Assembly: GCA_029934755.1 (NCBI GenBank) | Contig: JAOZLQ010000154.1 | Location: 1-5,439 of the forward strand | Source: Desulfuromusa sp. | GTDB taxonomy: Bacteria; Desulfobacterota; Desulfuromonadia; Desulfuromonadales; Geopsychrobacteraceae | Direction of reading: 5' to 3' | DNA: 5,439 nt | Shown here: piece after piece, positions 1 through 5,439 of the stretch | Position numbering within the stretch: the stretch's first letter is position 1 | How the letters are laid out: the number at the start of each line of letters is the position of its first letter | Notes under the pieces: generated by a model | What the model saw: the letters and a program-made list of their open reading frames with translations, nothing else | What the model was told of the DNA's origin: nothing | The model's database searches: none | Position numbers and translations under genes: made by a program

Positions 1-1081
1 ACTTGATCACAACAGTGATGGTGATATTGATGATGCTGGTGAGGGTAACGGCCTAGCGACTCCATCGGTCACGGACGTCAATGGTGATGGTAGGGCTGAT
101 TATGCCTATGCCGGGGATCTTGATGGTAATATGTGGAAAATTGATTTCACTGATAGCAATATTAATAATTGGGAAGTTGCTTTTAATCAGGGAGGTTCTC
201 CTGCCCCTTTATTTAAAGCTGTTGGGCCAACGGGGATAGCACAACCTATTACCGCAAAACCTGATGTTATGTATCATACGCAATATCATGGCTACATGGT
301 TGCTTTTGGTACGGGTAAATTTCTTGGAACATCAGATTTTCTTGATAAGACGGTCCAAACTGTCTATGGCGTTTGGGATTATGGTGATGATACGGATGAT
401 ACAGAGAACTTAGGAACTTTTGACCCTGCCACTGAACAGGTTTCTGAGCAGTCATCGCGTTCAACTCTATTAGAACAGGAGCTCTTGGTTCCCGATTTCA
501 CCTATGATCCTGATCCTGCTGTTCCAGATGATGAGGAAATTTTGCGGGTTCTGACTGATAATGACATTACCTGGCTAATTGAGTCCGATAGTACTGCAGG
601 TGAGTATCCTGACCTGTCAACCGGTGCTGATAATAATGCCGGGTGGTATTTTGATTTGCCAAATTCTGGCGAAAGAGTTGTCAGCCGAATGATGATTCGC
701 GATAGTAAAGCTATTTTTATCTCTTTCACTCCTGAACTTTCACCTTGTACTCCTGGCGGTAACTCTATTCTTCATGAGGTGGATGCAGGGAATGGCAGTC
801 GTTTGAATAAACCGGTATTTGATGTAAATGGTGATGGGGTTGTGGATAATAACGATATGATTACAGTTACTGATGCAGCAGGTAATATTGTTACTGATGC
901 AGAAGGTAATGCTCTGTTGGTTGCCGCTACTGGTATTCAACGTGAGGGGCATCTGCAGACCCCAGCAATTCTTAAGCTCGGCAAAGAAGAAATCAAATAT
1001 ATGAGTTCTACAGCTGGAACGGTGGAAACTGTTACGGAAGAAGCTGTGAAAATAGGGGTCAGCTCTTGGCGAGAATTCTAA
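1..1081 (+). CDS. pilY1: PilY1-type type IV pilus tip/adhesin protein, C-terminal part (5' end outside window)
   Basis: The reading frame is open from the first full codon at position 2 to TAA at 1079-1081, so this is the last 359 codons of a longer protein. The ATG at 131 is internal: the PilY1 signature begins before it (GLATPSVTDVNGDG, then YAGDLDGNMWKIDF). The rest follows the family pattern: a lone Cys in SPCTPGGNSILHEVDAGNG, then PVFDVNGDGVVD, and the typical SWREF ending. PilY1 proteins are large secreted or cell-surface factors with a C-terminal beta-propeller-like domain. They act at the pilus tip in adhesion, pilus assembly and, in Pseudomonas, calcium-controlled extension and retraction. 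Three Asp/Asn loops are visible, at 5-34, 74-100 and 821-856. The last fits DxNxDGxxDxxD closely, so calcium binding is inferred. The N-terminal region (signal peptide, possible VWA domain) is not in the window. A separate promoter for the next gene is possible, as no terminator follows directly. Confidence 0.9.
   Translation, partial: LDHNSDGDIDDAGEGNGLATPSVTDVNGDGRADYAYAGDLDGNMWKIDFTDSNINNWEVAFNQGGSPAPLFKAVGPTGIAQPITAKPDVMYHTQYHGYMVAFGTGKFLGTSDFLDKTVQTVYGVWDYGDDTDDTENLGTFDPATEQVSEQSSRSTLLEQELLVPDFTYDPDPAVPDDEEILRVLTDNDITWLIESDSTAGEYPDLSTGADNNAGWYFDLPNSGERVVSRMMIRDSKAIFISFTPELSPCTPGGNSILHEVDAGNGSRLNKPVFDVNGDGVVDNNDMITVTDAAGNIVTDAEGNALLVAATGIQREGHLQTPAILKLGKEEIKYMSSTAGTVETVTEEAVKIGVSSWREF
866..913 (+). 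repeat. 24-bp tandem duplication inside pilY1
   Basis: Two adjacent 24-bp units, 866-889 and 890-913, match at 21 of 24 positions by eye. They are in frame and encode VTDAAGNI and VTDAEGNA. They lie four codons after the DxNxDGxxDxxD loop (821-856). The pattern suggests a short internal duplication that lengthened a surface loop. Confidence 0.75.
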
Positions 1082-1097
1082 ATTCCTGTGTTTGCTG

Positions 1098-1103
1098 TAT
1101 ACT
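1098..1103 (+). promoter_or_regulatory. Possible -10 element upstream of the small exported protein gene
   Basis: TATACT matches the sigma-70 -10 consensus at 5 of 6 positions and lies 35 nt before the ATG at 1139. The -35 region at the right distance (TTCTAA, 1076-1081) is poor. The gene may therefore be transcribed mainly by read-through from pilY1. This is a weak call. Confidence 0.25.
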
Positions 1104-1138
1104 ATTAGAGACCCAGTAAGCTTTCTTGGAGATCTGTT

Positions 1139-1498
1139 ATGGAAAATATAAAAGCTATTTTGTTAATTGTCGTGCTAATTTTTCTTAGTTTGTTGGTAAT
1201 TGCTCCCGTAGTATCAGCAGGGCTTGTCCATACACCTGAAGGGGTGATTATCACTCATTACCCTGATAAATTTGACGGAATGGGCACTCTCTATAGTGTT
1301 GAAGAAAGGGGAATCGTTATTGATGATATGTTTCTCCCTTTTTCATCACAGGTGAGATATATGACCCCTCAAAGTGTATATTCATCCCTTGGATATTTCA
1401 AACAGGGACAGAAGGTTGGTTATATATTAAATGATGAAAACCAGATCACTAAACTATGTTTGTTTTTAGACAAGAGAAAAAAACATTCAAAAAAATAA
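1139..1498 (+). CDS. Small exported or membrane-anchored protein of unknown function, downstream of pilY1
   Basis: I do not recognise a named family in this 119-aa protein. The start is supported by GGAGA at 1128-1132, six nt before the ATG. Residues about 6-26 form one long hydrophobic stretch ending in APVVSA then G, which fits a signal peptidase I site after A27. The n-region is only weakly positive (a single Lys), so an uncleaved anchor is also possible. The remaining roughly 90 residues alternate short hydrophobic strands with turns (GTLYSVEERGIVIDDMFLPF, then QKVGYILNDENQITKLCLFL), suggesting a small all-beta domain. The tail is very basic (KRKKHSKK, 112-119), and there is one Cys at 107. 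The gene begins 57 nt after pilY1, runs in the same direction and ends just before a terminator. A periplasmic accessory role in pilus assembly or PilY1 function is inferred from position only. Confidence 0.8.
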   Translation: MENIKAILLIVVLIFLSLLVIAPVVSAGLVHTPEGVIITHYPDKFDGMGTLYSVEERGIVIDDMFLPFSSQVRYMTPQSVYSSLGYFKQGQKVGYILNDENQITKLCLFLDKRKKHSKK

Positions 1499-1530
1499 AT
1501 ATTTTTTACTTAATGGTCGTTTTGGAAGGA

Positions 1531-1566
1531 AAAGCTGTCCCGCTGAAAAGTTGGGCAGCTTTTTTT
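1531..1566 (+). terminator. Rho-independent terminator ending the pilY1 block
   Basis: AAAGCTGTCC (1531-1540) pairs with GGGCAGCTTT (1553-1562) through ten base pairs with one G-U wobble. The loop is 12 nt, and the 3' arm merges into seven T residues (1560-1566). It lies 32 nt after the stop of the small protein gene and ahead of ribF, so it separates the two transcription units. Confidence 0.85.
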
Positions 1567-1589
1567 ATGGTACATTCCAGCTGAAATAA

Positions 1590-1624
1590 TTGACTTGTCG
1601 AAATAGGTTGATAAACGATAGTAT
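1590..1624 (+). promoter_or_regulatory. Candidate promoter region for ribF-aroE(-pilB-pilT)
   Basis: A promoter is expected here because a terminator ends at 1566 and ribF starts at 1683. TTGACT at 1590-1595 is a good -35 (5 of 6), but the -10 at normal spacing (TAAACG, 1612-1617) is poor. An alternative pairing is TTGTCG (1595-1600) with TAGTAT (1619-1624), 18 nt apart and 4 of 6 each. I cannot choose between them. Nothing in this gap resembles an FMN riboswitch. Confidence 0.35.
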
Positions 1625-1682
1625 TCGCAGGTTATTCAGCTTACTCTTACTCCTTCCCATCGTTAACGGATAGTAGATTCCT

Positions 1683-2645
1683 ATGGAGATATTGAGATCA
1701 CTAGACGGATTGATCCCTCCCTTGGGTTCAAGTGCAATAACTTTGGGCAATTTTGATGGTGTTCATTTGGGGCACCGTGAATTATTTCGTCATGTGGTCA
1801 AAATCGCCCGTCAGTTAAATTGCCCTTCTGTTGTTTACACATTCGATCCCCATCCCCTTAAATTTCTGGCTCCTGGAAAAGCTCCCCTATTATTGAATAC
1901 CCCGGTCGAAAAACGGCGCTTGATAGCGGCTTCACATATTGATTATCTCGTTGAAACACCATTTAACAATAATTTTGCGACAATGTCTCCCGAACAATTT
2001 GTTGACGAAATTCTGATAGCTAAATTGCATGTTAAAGCATTGGTGGTTGGGTACGATTACTCCTTTGGCAAGGGTCGACGCGGTGATACTAAATTCCTCA
2101 AAACTTATGGGGATGAAAAAGGATTTACCGTTGAGGTGTTACAACCAGTAGGAGCGGATGGTGTGCCGTACAGTTCAACTCGAATTCGAACTATGATTGC
2201 AGCAGGAGATGTAGCTGGAGTTGTGCGCTTACTCGGTCGGCAGTATAATCTTGAAGGACGGGTTGTGCCGGGTGATCAGCGGGGTCGGGAGATGGGTTTC
2301 CCGACAGCTAACCTAGAGACGGATAAAGAGTTATTGCCAGCATCAGGGGTTTACGCGGTTAAGGTTCGGCATGGTTCGCAGGAATATGGTGGAGTTGTTA
2401 ATTTAGGTCAGCGGCCCACTTTTGGTGGCGGTTCTTCGACGATTGAGGTTCATCTTCTTGATTATACCGGACAATTGTATGATCATAATTTGCGGATTTA
2501 TTTTGTCGAACGGTTGCGTGGTGAGCGGAAATTTTCGAGCGTTGAGGAATTAGTCAATGCTATCGCCGCTGATGTTCTCAGGGCGCGACAGATTCTATCT
2601 TCAGTGCAGATAGTTCAGTATCAAGAATATTTATCTTTAAAATAG
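1683..2645 (+). CDS. ribF: Bifunctional riboflavin kinase / FMN adenylyltransferase (FAD synthetase)
   Basis: This cytoplasmic enzyme phosphorylates riboflavin to FMN and then adenylylates FMN to FAD. Its 320 aa fit the usual bacterial RibF length of about 310. The N-terminal nucleotidyltransferase domain (about 1-180) shows GNFDGVHLGH (22-31, HxGH-type nucleotide site), TFDPHP (53-58), VGYDYSFGKGRRGD (122-135) and YSSTRIR (163-169). The C-terminal riboflavin kinase domain (about 185-305) shows GREMGFPTANL (201-211), NLGQRPTFGGG (240-250), the likely catalytic Glu in IEVHLLDY (E255), and FVERLRGERKF (274-284). The ATG at 1683 is the farthest upstream start possible: an in-frame TAG lies at 1674-1676. 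Its Shine-Dalgarno is poor (GGA at 1668-1670, 12 nt away). A TTG at 1692 behind GGAG (1685-1688) is closely spaced and less likely, since family members begin like this ATG form. It is the first gene of the unit running into aroE. Confidence 0.96.
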   Translation: MEILRSLDGLIPPLGSSAITLGNFDGVHLGHRELFRHVVKIARQLNCPSVVYTFDPHPLKFLAPGKAPLLLNTPVEKRRLIAASHIDYLVETPFNNNFATMSPEQFVDEILIAKLHVKALVVGYDYSFGKGRRGDTKFLKTYGDEKGFTVEVLQPVGADGVPYSSTRIRTMIAAGDVAGVVRLLGRQYNLEGRVVPGDQRGREMGFPTANLETDKELLPASGVYAVKVRHGSQEYGGVVNLGQRPTFGGGSSTIEVHLLDYTGQLYDHNLRIYFVERLRGERKFSSVEELVNAIAADVLRARQILSSVQIVQYQEYLSLK

Positions 2646-2652
2646 GATCATA

Positions 2653-3516
2653 ATGTCAATCTCAGGTAAAAGCCGAATATATGGTCTTGTAGGTGATCCT
2701 GTTGCTCATTCCCTTTCTCCTCTGATGCAAAATCATGCTTTTAAAATGCATAATATCGATGCTGTGTATATTCCATTTCACGTACTTCCTGATGATTTGC
2801 CATCAGCTATCAGCGGTCTTCGCGCTCTGAATGTTGCAGGGGTGAATGTCACGATCCCGCACAAAGAAGCAATCATTGCTTTTCTTGATCAGATTGACCC
2901 AGAAGCTCAGTTAATTGGTGCAGTGAATACTGTTGTTAATAATGATGGAACCTTGGTTGGTTATAATACTGATGCGAGCGGTTTTATGCGTTCGGTTTGC
3001 ACTGAATTGAACTTTATCCCCGAGGGACGTGATGTCTTATTGTTGGGGGCAGGGGGGGCAAGCCGTGCTGCAGCGGTGGCATTGGCTTCAGCTGGGGTGA
3101 AGTCGATGACCATTGCCAATCGCGGACAAGCTAGAGCAGAAAAGCTTATTAATAATCTTATGTCTCATTTTCCATCTATTCAGTTTTCTGCAGTTGACTA
3201 TAATGATAATAGATATTTAAAGGCTATATCAGTGGCTGATTTGATTGTGAATACAACTTCTGTTGGTTTACATGGCGAAGAAATAAATTTTTTACCATTG
3301 GAGAATATTAAAGGTAGCGCATTAATATATGATATGATATATTCCTTTTCTGAAACTCCACTTATTAAGAGTGCCCGATCGATGCGATTGACTTGTATTA
3401 ACGGATTGGGGATGTTGGCTGCTCAGGGAGAAGATGCTTTTTTTCTCTGGACAGGGATCCGGCTTCCAACTGATTTTATGCGACAGTTTCTTGGGCGGGC
3501 TGAGTGTCGTACCTGA
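2653..3516 (+). CDS. aroE: Shikimate dehydrogenase (NADP+)
   Basis: AroE reduces 3-dehydroshikimate to shikimate with NADPH, a step of the chorismate route to aromatic amino acids. Length (287 aa) is normal. Visible motifs are SLSP (20-23, substrate serines), NVTIPHK with catalytic Lys71, AVNT (N92), NTDASGF with catalytic-pair Asp107, the nucleotide-binding loop GAGGASRA (132-139), NR (156-157, the NADP phosphate-contact region), NTTSVGLHG (200-208) and NGLGMLAAQGEDAFFLWTG with Gln258. Two positions depart from the common form: NTDA in place of NTDG, and YSFSETPL in place of the usual Y-N/D-P-xxT-L. Neither removes a known catalytic residue. The start has AGGA (2644-2647), five nt before ATG and overlapping the ribF stop, so translation is probably coupled to ribF. 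The gene ends in two in-frame stops, TGA then TAG (3514-3519). Confidence 0.96.
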   Translation: MSISGKSRIYGLVGDPVAHSLSPLMQNHAFKMHNIDAVYIPFHVLPDDLPSAISGLRALNVAGVNVTIPHKEAIIAFLDQIDPEAQLIGAVNTVVNNDGTLVGYNTDASGFMRSVCTELNFIPEGRDVLLLGAGGASRAAAVALASAGVKSMTIANRGQARAEKLINNLMSHFPSIQFSAVDYNDNRYLKAISVADLIVNTTSVGLHGEEINFLPLENIKGSALIYDMIYSFSETPLIKSARSMRLTCINGLGMLAAQGEDAFFLWTGIRLPTDFMRQFLGRAECRT

Positions 3517-3564
3517 TAGGCTACAGTCAGGCATGCTTGAAATTTCTGTACAAATAAATAAAAA

Positions 3565-3579
3565 TGGAAAGGGTTAAGG
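3565..3579 (+). promoter_or_regulatory. Ribosome binding site of pilB
   Basis: Two purine blocks precede the ATG at 3584: GGAAAGGG, ending at 3573 (10 nt away), and AAGG at 3576-3579 (4 nt away). Either could pair with 16S rRNA, and together they support ATG 3584 as the start. Confidence 0.5.
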
Positions 3580-3583
3580 TTAG

Positions 3584-5287
3584 ATGAGTGTCAGTCGTCT
3601 TGGAGAGTTACTGGTTCGAAATCAACTGATTTCTGATAACCAGTTGGCTAATGCTATCTCAGAGCAAAAAAAGGATGGTACCCGTCTGGGGGCAGCACTC
3701 GTCAAGCTGGGCTATGTTCAGGAGCATGATCTCGCCTCTTTCCTATCTAAACATTATGGTGTCCCATCTATTGATCTTGCCGAATTCGATATTGATCCAG
3801 TTGTTGTTGCTCTCGTTCCTGCTGAGGTTGCACAAAAATATCAGTTAGTTCCTATTAATCGTGCTGGGGCAACATTGATTGTTGCCATGGCTGATCCCTC
3901 GAACATCTTTGCGATTGACGATATCAAGTTCATGACCGGCTTCAATGTCGAAGTTGTTGTTGCAGCTGAAGCTGCCATCAAAGAAGCCATCGACAAGTTT
4001 TATGATCAAAGTTCCTCTATGGCAGATGTTTTGGAAGGGTTGGGAGACTTTGATGATTTAGAATTGGTTGATGGGGACTCTTATGATGATGTTGGTGAAT
4101 TAGAGCGTGCCAGTGAGGACGCCCCAGTGGTTAAATTGGTTAATCTGATTTTAACTGACGCTATCAAGAAGAAAGCTTCAGATATCCATATTGAGCCTTA
4201 TGAACATGCTTTCCGGGTGCGGTATCGGATTGATGGGGTACTCTATGAGGTCATGAAACCGCCGCGTAAACTTAAAAATGCCATAACATCACGTCTGAAG
4301 ATTATGGCAACCATGGATATTGCCGAAAGACGTCTCCCTCAAGATGGCCGGATTAAGATCAAGATAGGGCGTAATCAGGAGATGGATTATCGGGTCAATT
4401 GTCTGCCGACTCTGTTTGGTGAGAAAGTTGTTCTGCGGTTACTTGACAAAAGTAATCTGCAGCTGGACATGACCAAGCTTGGTTATGAAGAGAAGGCACT
4501 GGCATGGTTTAAAAAAGAAATCCATAAACCTTTTGGGATGGTGCTGGTTACTGGTCCAACAGGGAGTGGAAAGACGGTCTCGCTCTATTCGGCTCTTTCC
4601 GAATTGAACAAGACGACGGAGAATATTTCAACGGCAGAAGATCCGGTTGAGTTTAACTTTGCCGGGATTAATCAAGTCCAGATGCACGAGGAGATTGGTC
4701 TCAATTTTGCTGCGGCATTGCGAGCCTTTTTACGTCAGGATCCGGATATCATCATGATCGGTGAGATTCGTGATTTTGAGACAGCTGAGATTGGTGTTAA
4801 AGCTGCCTTAACTGGGCATATGGTTCTTTCAACGTTACACACAAACGATGCTCCAAGTACGGTAAATCGCCTTTTGAATATGGGGATTGAACCTTTTCTT
4901 GTTGCTTCAGCGGTCAACCTGATTTCAGCACAACGGCTTGGTCGTAGAGTGTGTTCAGAGTGCAAAGAGCCGGAAAAACATTCTAAGGATGCCCTTATCT
5001 CTGCAGGTATTCCTGAAGATCAAATTGGCAAGTTTACAACTTACAAGGGGCGCGGTTGTTCTGTTTGTAATGATACCGGTTACAAGGGACGAATTGGTGT
5101 TTACCAGGTCATGCCGATGTTTGAAGATATTAAAGAGATGATTCTTTCTGGTGCTAATACTGCTGAGATTAAACAGGAATCCATGCGCCTTGGAGTCAAA
5201 ACCATGCGCCAATCTGCTTTGAGTAAAATGACGGAAGGTGTAACAACCCTGGAAGAGGTATTACGTACGACGGTTGCTGATGATTGA
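3584..5287 (+). CDS. pilB: Type IV pilus extension ATPase PilB
   Basis: PilB is the cytoplasmic hexameric motor that hydrolyses ATP to drive pilin polymerisation through the PilC platform. The protein is 567 aa, normal for the family. The N-terminus (about 1-140) is an MshEN/T2SSE-N domain with two 24-residue motifs, RLGELLV... (5-28) and RLGAALV... (34-57), separated by five residues. This is the c-di-GMP-binding arrangement, although motif I has Gln14 where Gly is usual. An acidic linker follows (about 147-180). The ATPase core shows Walker A GPTGSGKT (324-331), an Asp box STAEDPVEF (349-357), Walker B with GEIRD (386-397) and a His box LTGHMVLSTLHTND (409-422). It also has a zinc tetracysteine, CSEC (457-460) and CSVC (492-495). 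A GspE secretion ATPase is the main alternative, but pilT immediately downstream favours PilB. Spacing from aroE is 67 nt without a terminator. Confidence 0.96.
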   Translation: MSVSRLGELLVRNQLISDNQLANAISEQKKDGTRLGAALVKLGYVQEHDLASFLSKHYGVPSIDLAEFDIDPVVVALVPAEVAQKYQLVPINRAGATLIVAMADPSNIFAIDDIKFMTGFNVEVVVAAEAAIKEAIDKFYDQSSSMADVLEGLGDFDDLELVDGDSYDDVGELERASEDAPVVKLVNLILTDAIKKKASDIHIEPYEHAFRVRYRIDGVLYEVMKPPRKLKNAITSRLKIMATMDIAERRLPQDGRIKIKIGRNQEMDYRVNCLPTLFGEKVVLRLLDKSNLQLDMTKLGYEEKALAWFKKEIHKPFGMVLVTGPTGSGKTVSLYSALSELNKTTENISTAEDPVEFNFAGINQVQMHEEIGLNFAAALRAFLRQDPDIIMIGEIRDFETAEIGVKAALTGHMVLSTLHTNDAPSTVNRLLNMGIEPFLVASAVNLISAQRLGRRVCSECKEPEKHSKDALISAGIPEDQIGKFTTYKGRGCSVCNDTGYKGRIGVYQVMPMFEDIKEMILSGANTAEIKQESMRLGVKTMRQSALSKMTEGVTTLEEVLRTTVADD

Positions 5288-5301
5288 TCGTGCCATATAA
5301 A

Positions 5302-5319
5302 TACCAGACTTTATTGGTA
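5302..5319 (+). other. Small hairpin in the pilB-pilT gap
   Basis: TACCAG (5302-5307) can pair with TTGGTA (5314-5319) through six pairs, one of them G-U, around a six-nt loop. No T-run follows, so it is not an intrinsic terminator. It could be a minor mRNA structure between the two motor genes, or chance. Confidence 0.25.
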
Positions 5320-5385
5320 GAATGACTATTTAGTTGCCTGGTTGTTTTTCGTTTCTCATATTTCGATCTAATGTAAGGGGTTTTT

Positions 5386-5439
5386 ATGGCAAATATGCAT
5401 CAGTTGCTGAAATCGATGATAGAGCAGGGTGCTTCAGAT
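5386..5439 (+). CDS. pilT: Type IV pilus retraction ATPase PilT, N-terminal fragment (3' end outside window)
   Basis: Eighteen codons, MANMHQLLKSMIEQGASD, run to the window edge. PilT proteins begin with this helix and a GASDLHI/L motif, of which GASD is visible, so the match is strong despite the short length. The start has an excellent Shine-Dalgarno, AAGGGG at 5375-5380, five nt before the ATG. PilT is the hexameric cytoplasmic ATPase that depolymerises pili for twitching motility. It follows pilB by 98 nt in the same direction, the usual motor-gene arrangement. Walker motifs lie beyond the window, so intactness and the exact PilT paralogue cannot be judged. Confidence 0.88.
   Translation, partial: MANMHQLLKSMIEQGASD

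Noticed and set aside
131..1081. A separate 316-aa gene starting at ATG 131
   Set aside because: The frame is open to the window start and the PilY1 signature begins upstream of 131, so this ATG is an internal Met of a longer protein.
1490..1507. AT-only inverted repeat (AAAAAATA, AA, TATTTTTT) over the stop codon of the small gene
   Set aside because: The two-base centre leaves no workable loop and the stem has no GC pairs. The GC-containing stem at 1531-1566 is the credible terminator.
3324..3343. Inverted repeat AATATAT-GATATG-ATATATT within aroE
   Set aside because: It is low-complexity AT sequence inside a conserved coding stretch (LIYDMIYS) and needs no separate explanation.
3511..3528. 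Short CCTGA/TCAGG hairpin after aroE as a terminator
   Set aside because: The stem has only five pairs and no T-run follows it.
3537..3564. TTGAAA with TAAAAA, 16 nt apart, as a pilB promoter
   Set aside because: The -10 is only 4 of 6 and a start about 7 nt downstream would fall on the ribosome binding site. The match is likely due to A-rich sequence.
4735..5212. Reverse-strand and alternate-frame open frames over pilB
   Set aside because: They overlap a complete PilB with intact motifs, have no recognisable domains and look like shadows of its codon pattern.
5334..5362. TTGCCT with CATATT, 17 nt apart, as a pilT promoter
   Set aside because: Each half matches only 4 of 6, which is expected by chance in AT-rich DNA. 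No sigma-54 type GG/GC pair was found nearby either.

Overview
The window looks like a type IV pilus region from a Gram-negative bacterium, most plausibly a delta-proteobacterial (Desulfobacterota, Desulfuromonas/Geobacter-like) organism. That placement is inferred from protein style (a PilB with an N-terminal MshEN domain, PilT beginning MANMHQLL, a PilY1 ending in SWREF) and from metabolic genes sitting directly ahead of pilB-pilT. It is not proven. All supported genes are on the + strand and the DNA is moderately AT-rich.

Layout. (1) 1-1081: the C-terminal 359 codons of a PilY1-type pilus tip/adhesin protein, cut by the window edge, carrying three Asp/Asn-rich DxNxDG loops and a small in-frame 24-bp tandem duplication. 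(2) 1139-1498: an unrecognised small exported or membrane-anchored protein (119 aa), followed by a clear intrinsic terminator at 1531-1566 that closes the pilY1 block. (3) 1683-2645 and 2653-3516: ribF (bifunctional riboflavin kinase/FMN adenylyltransferase) and aroE (shikimate dehydrogenase), 7 nt apart and evidently co-transcribed. (4) 3584-5287: pilB, the pilus extension ATPase, complete with all motor motifs and an N-terminal MshEN (c-di-GMP-binding type) domain. (5) 5386-5439: the first 18 codons of pilT, the retraction ATPase, running off the end.

Functionally, PilY1 (tip/adhesion/calcium response), PilB (extension) and PilT (retraction) belong to one machine. RibF and AroE are housekeeping enzymes of flavin cofactor and aromatic amino acid synthesis that appear to share a transcription unit with the motors. 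No terminator is visible between aroE and pilB or between pilB and pilT, so ribF-aroE-pilB-pilT may be one operon, with gaps of 67 and 98 nt that could also hold weak internal promoters.

I see no RNA gene, CRISPR array, insertion sequence or phage element. The least explained item is the small protein behind pilY1. Nothing here is convincing as a wholly new system.
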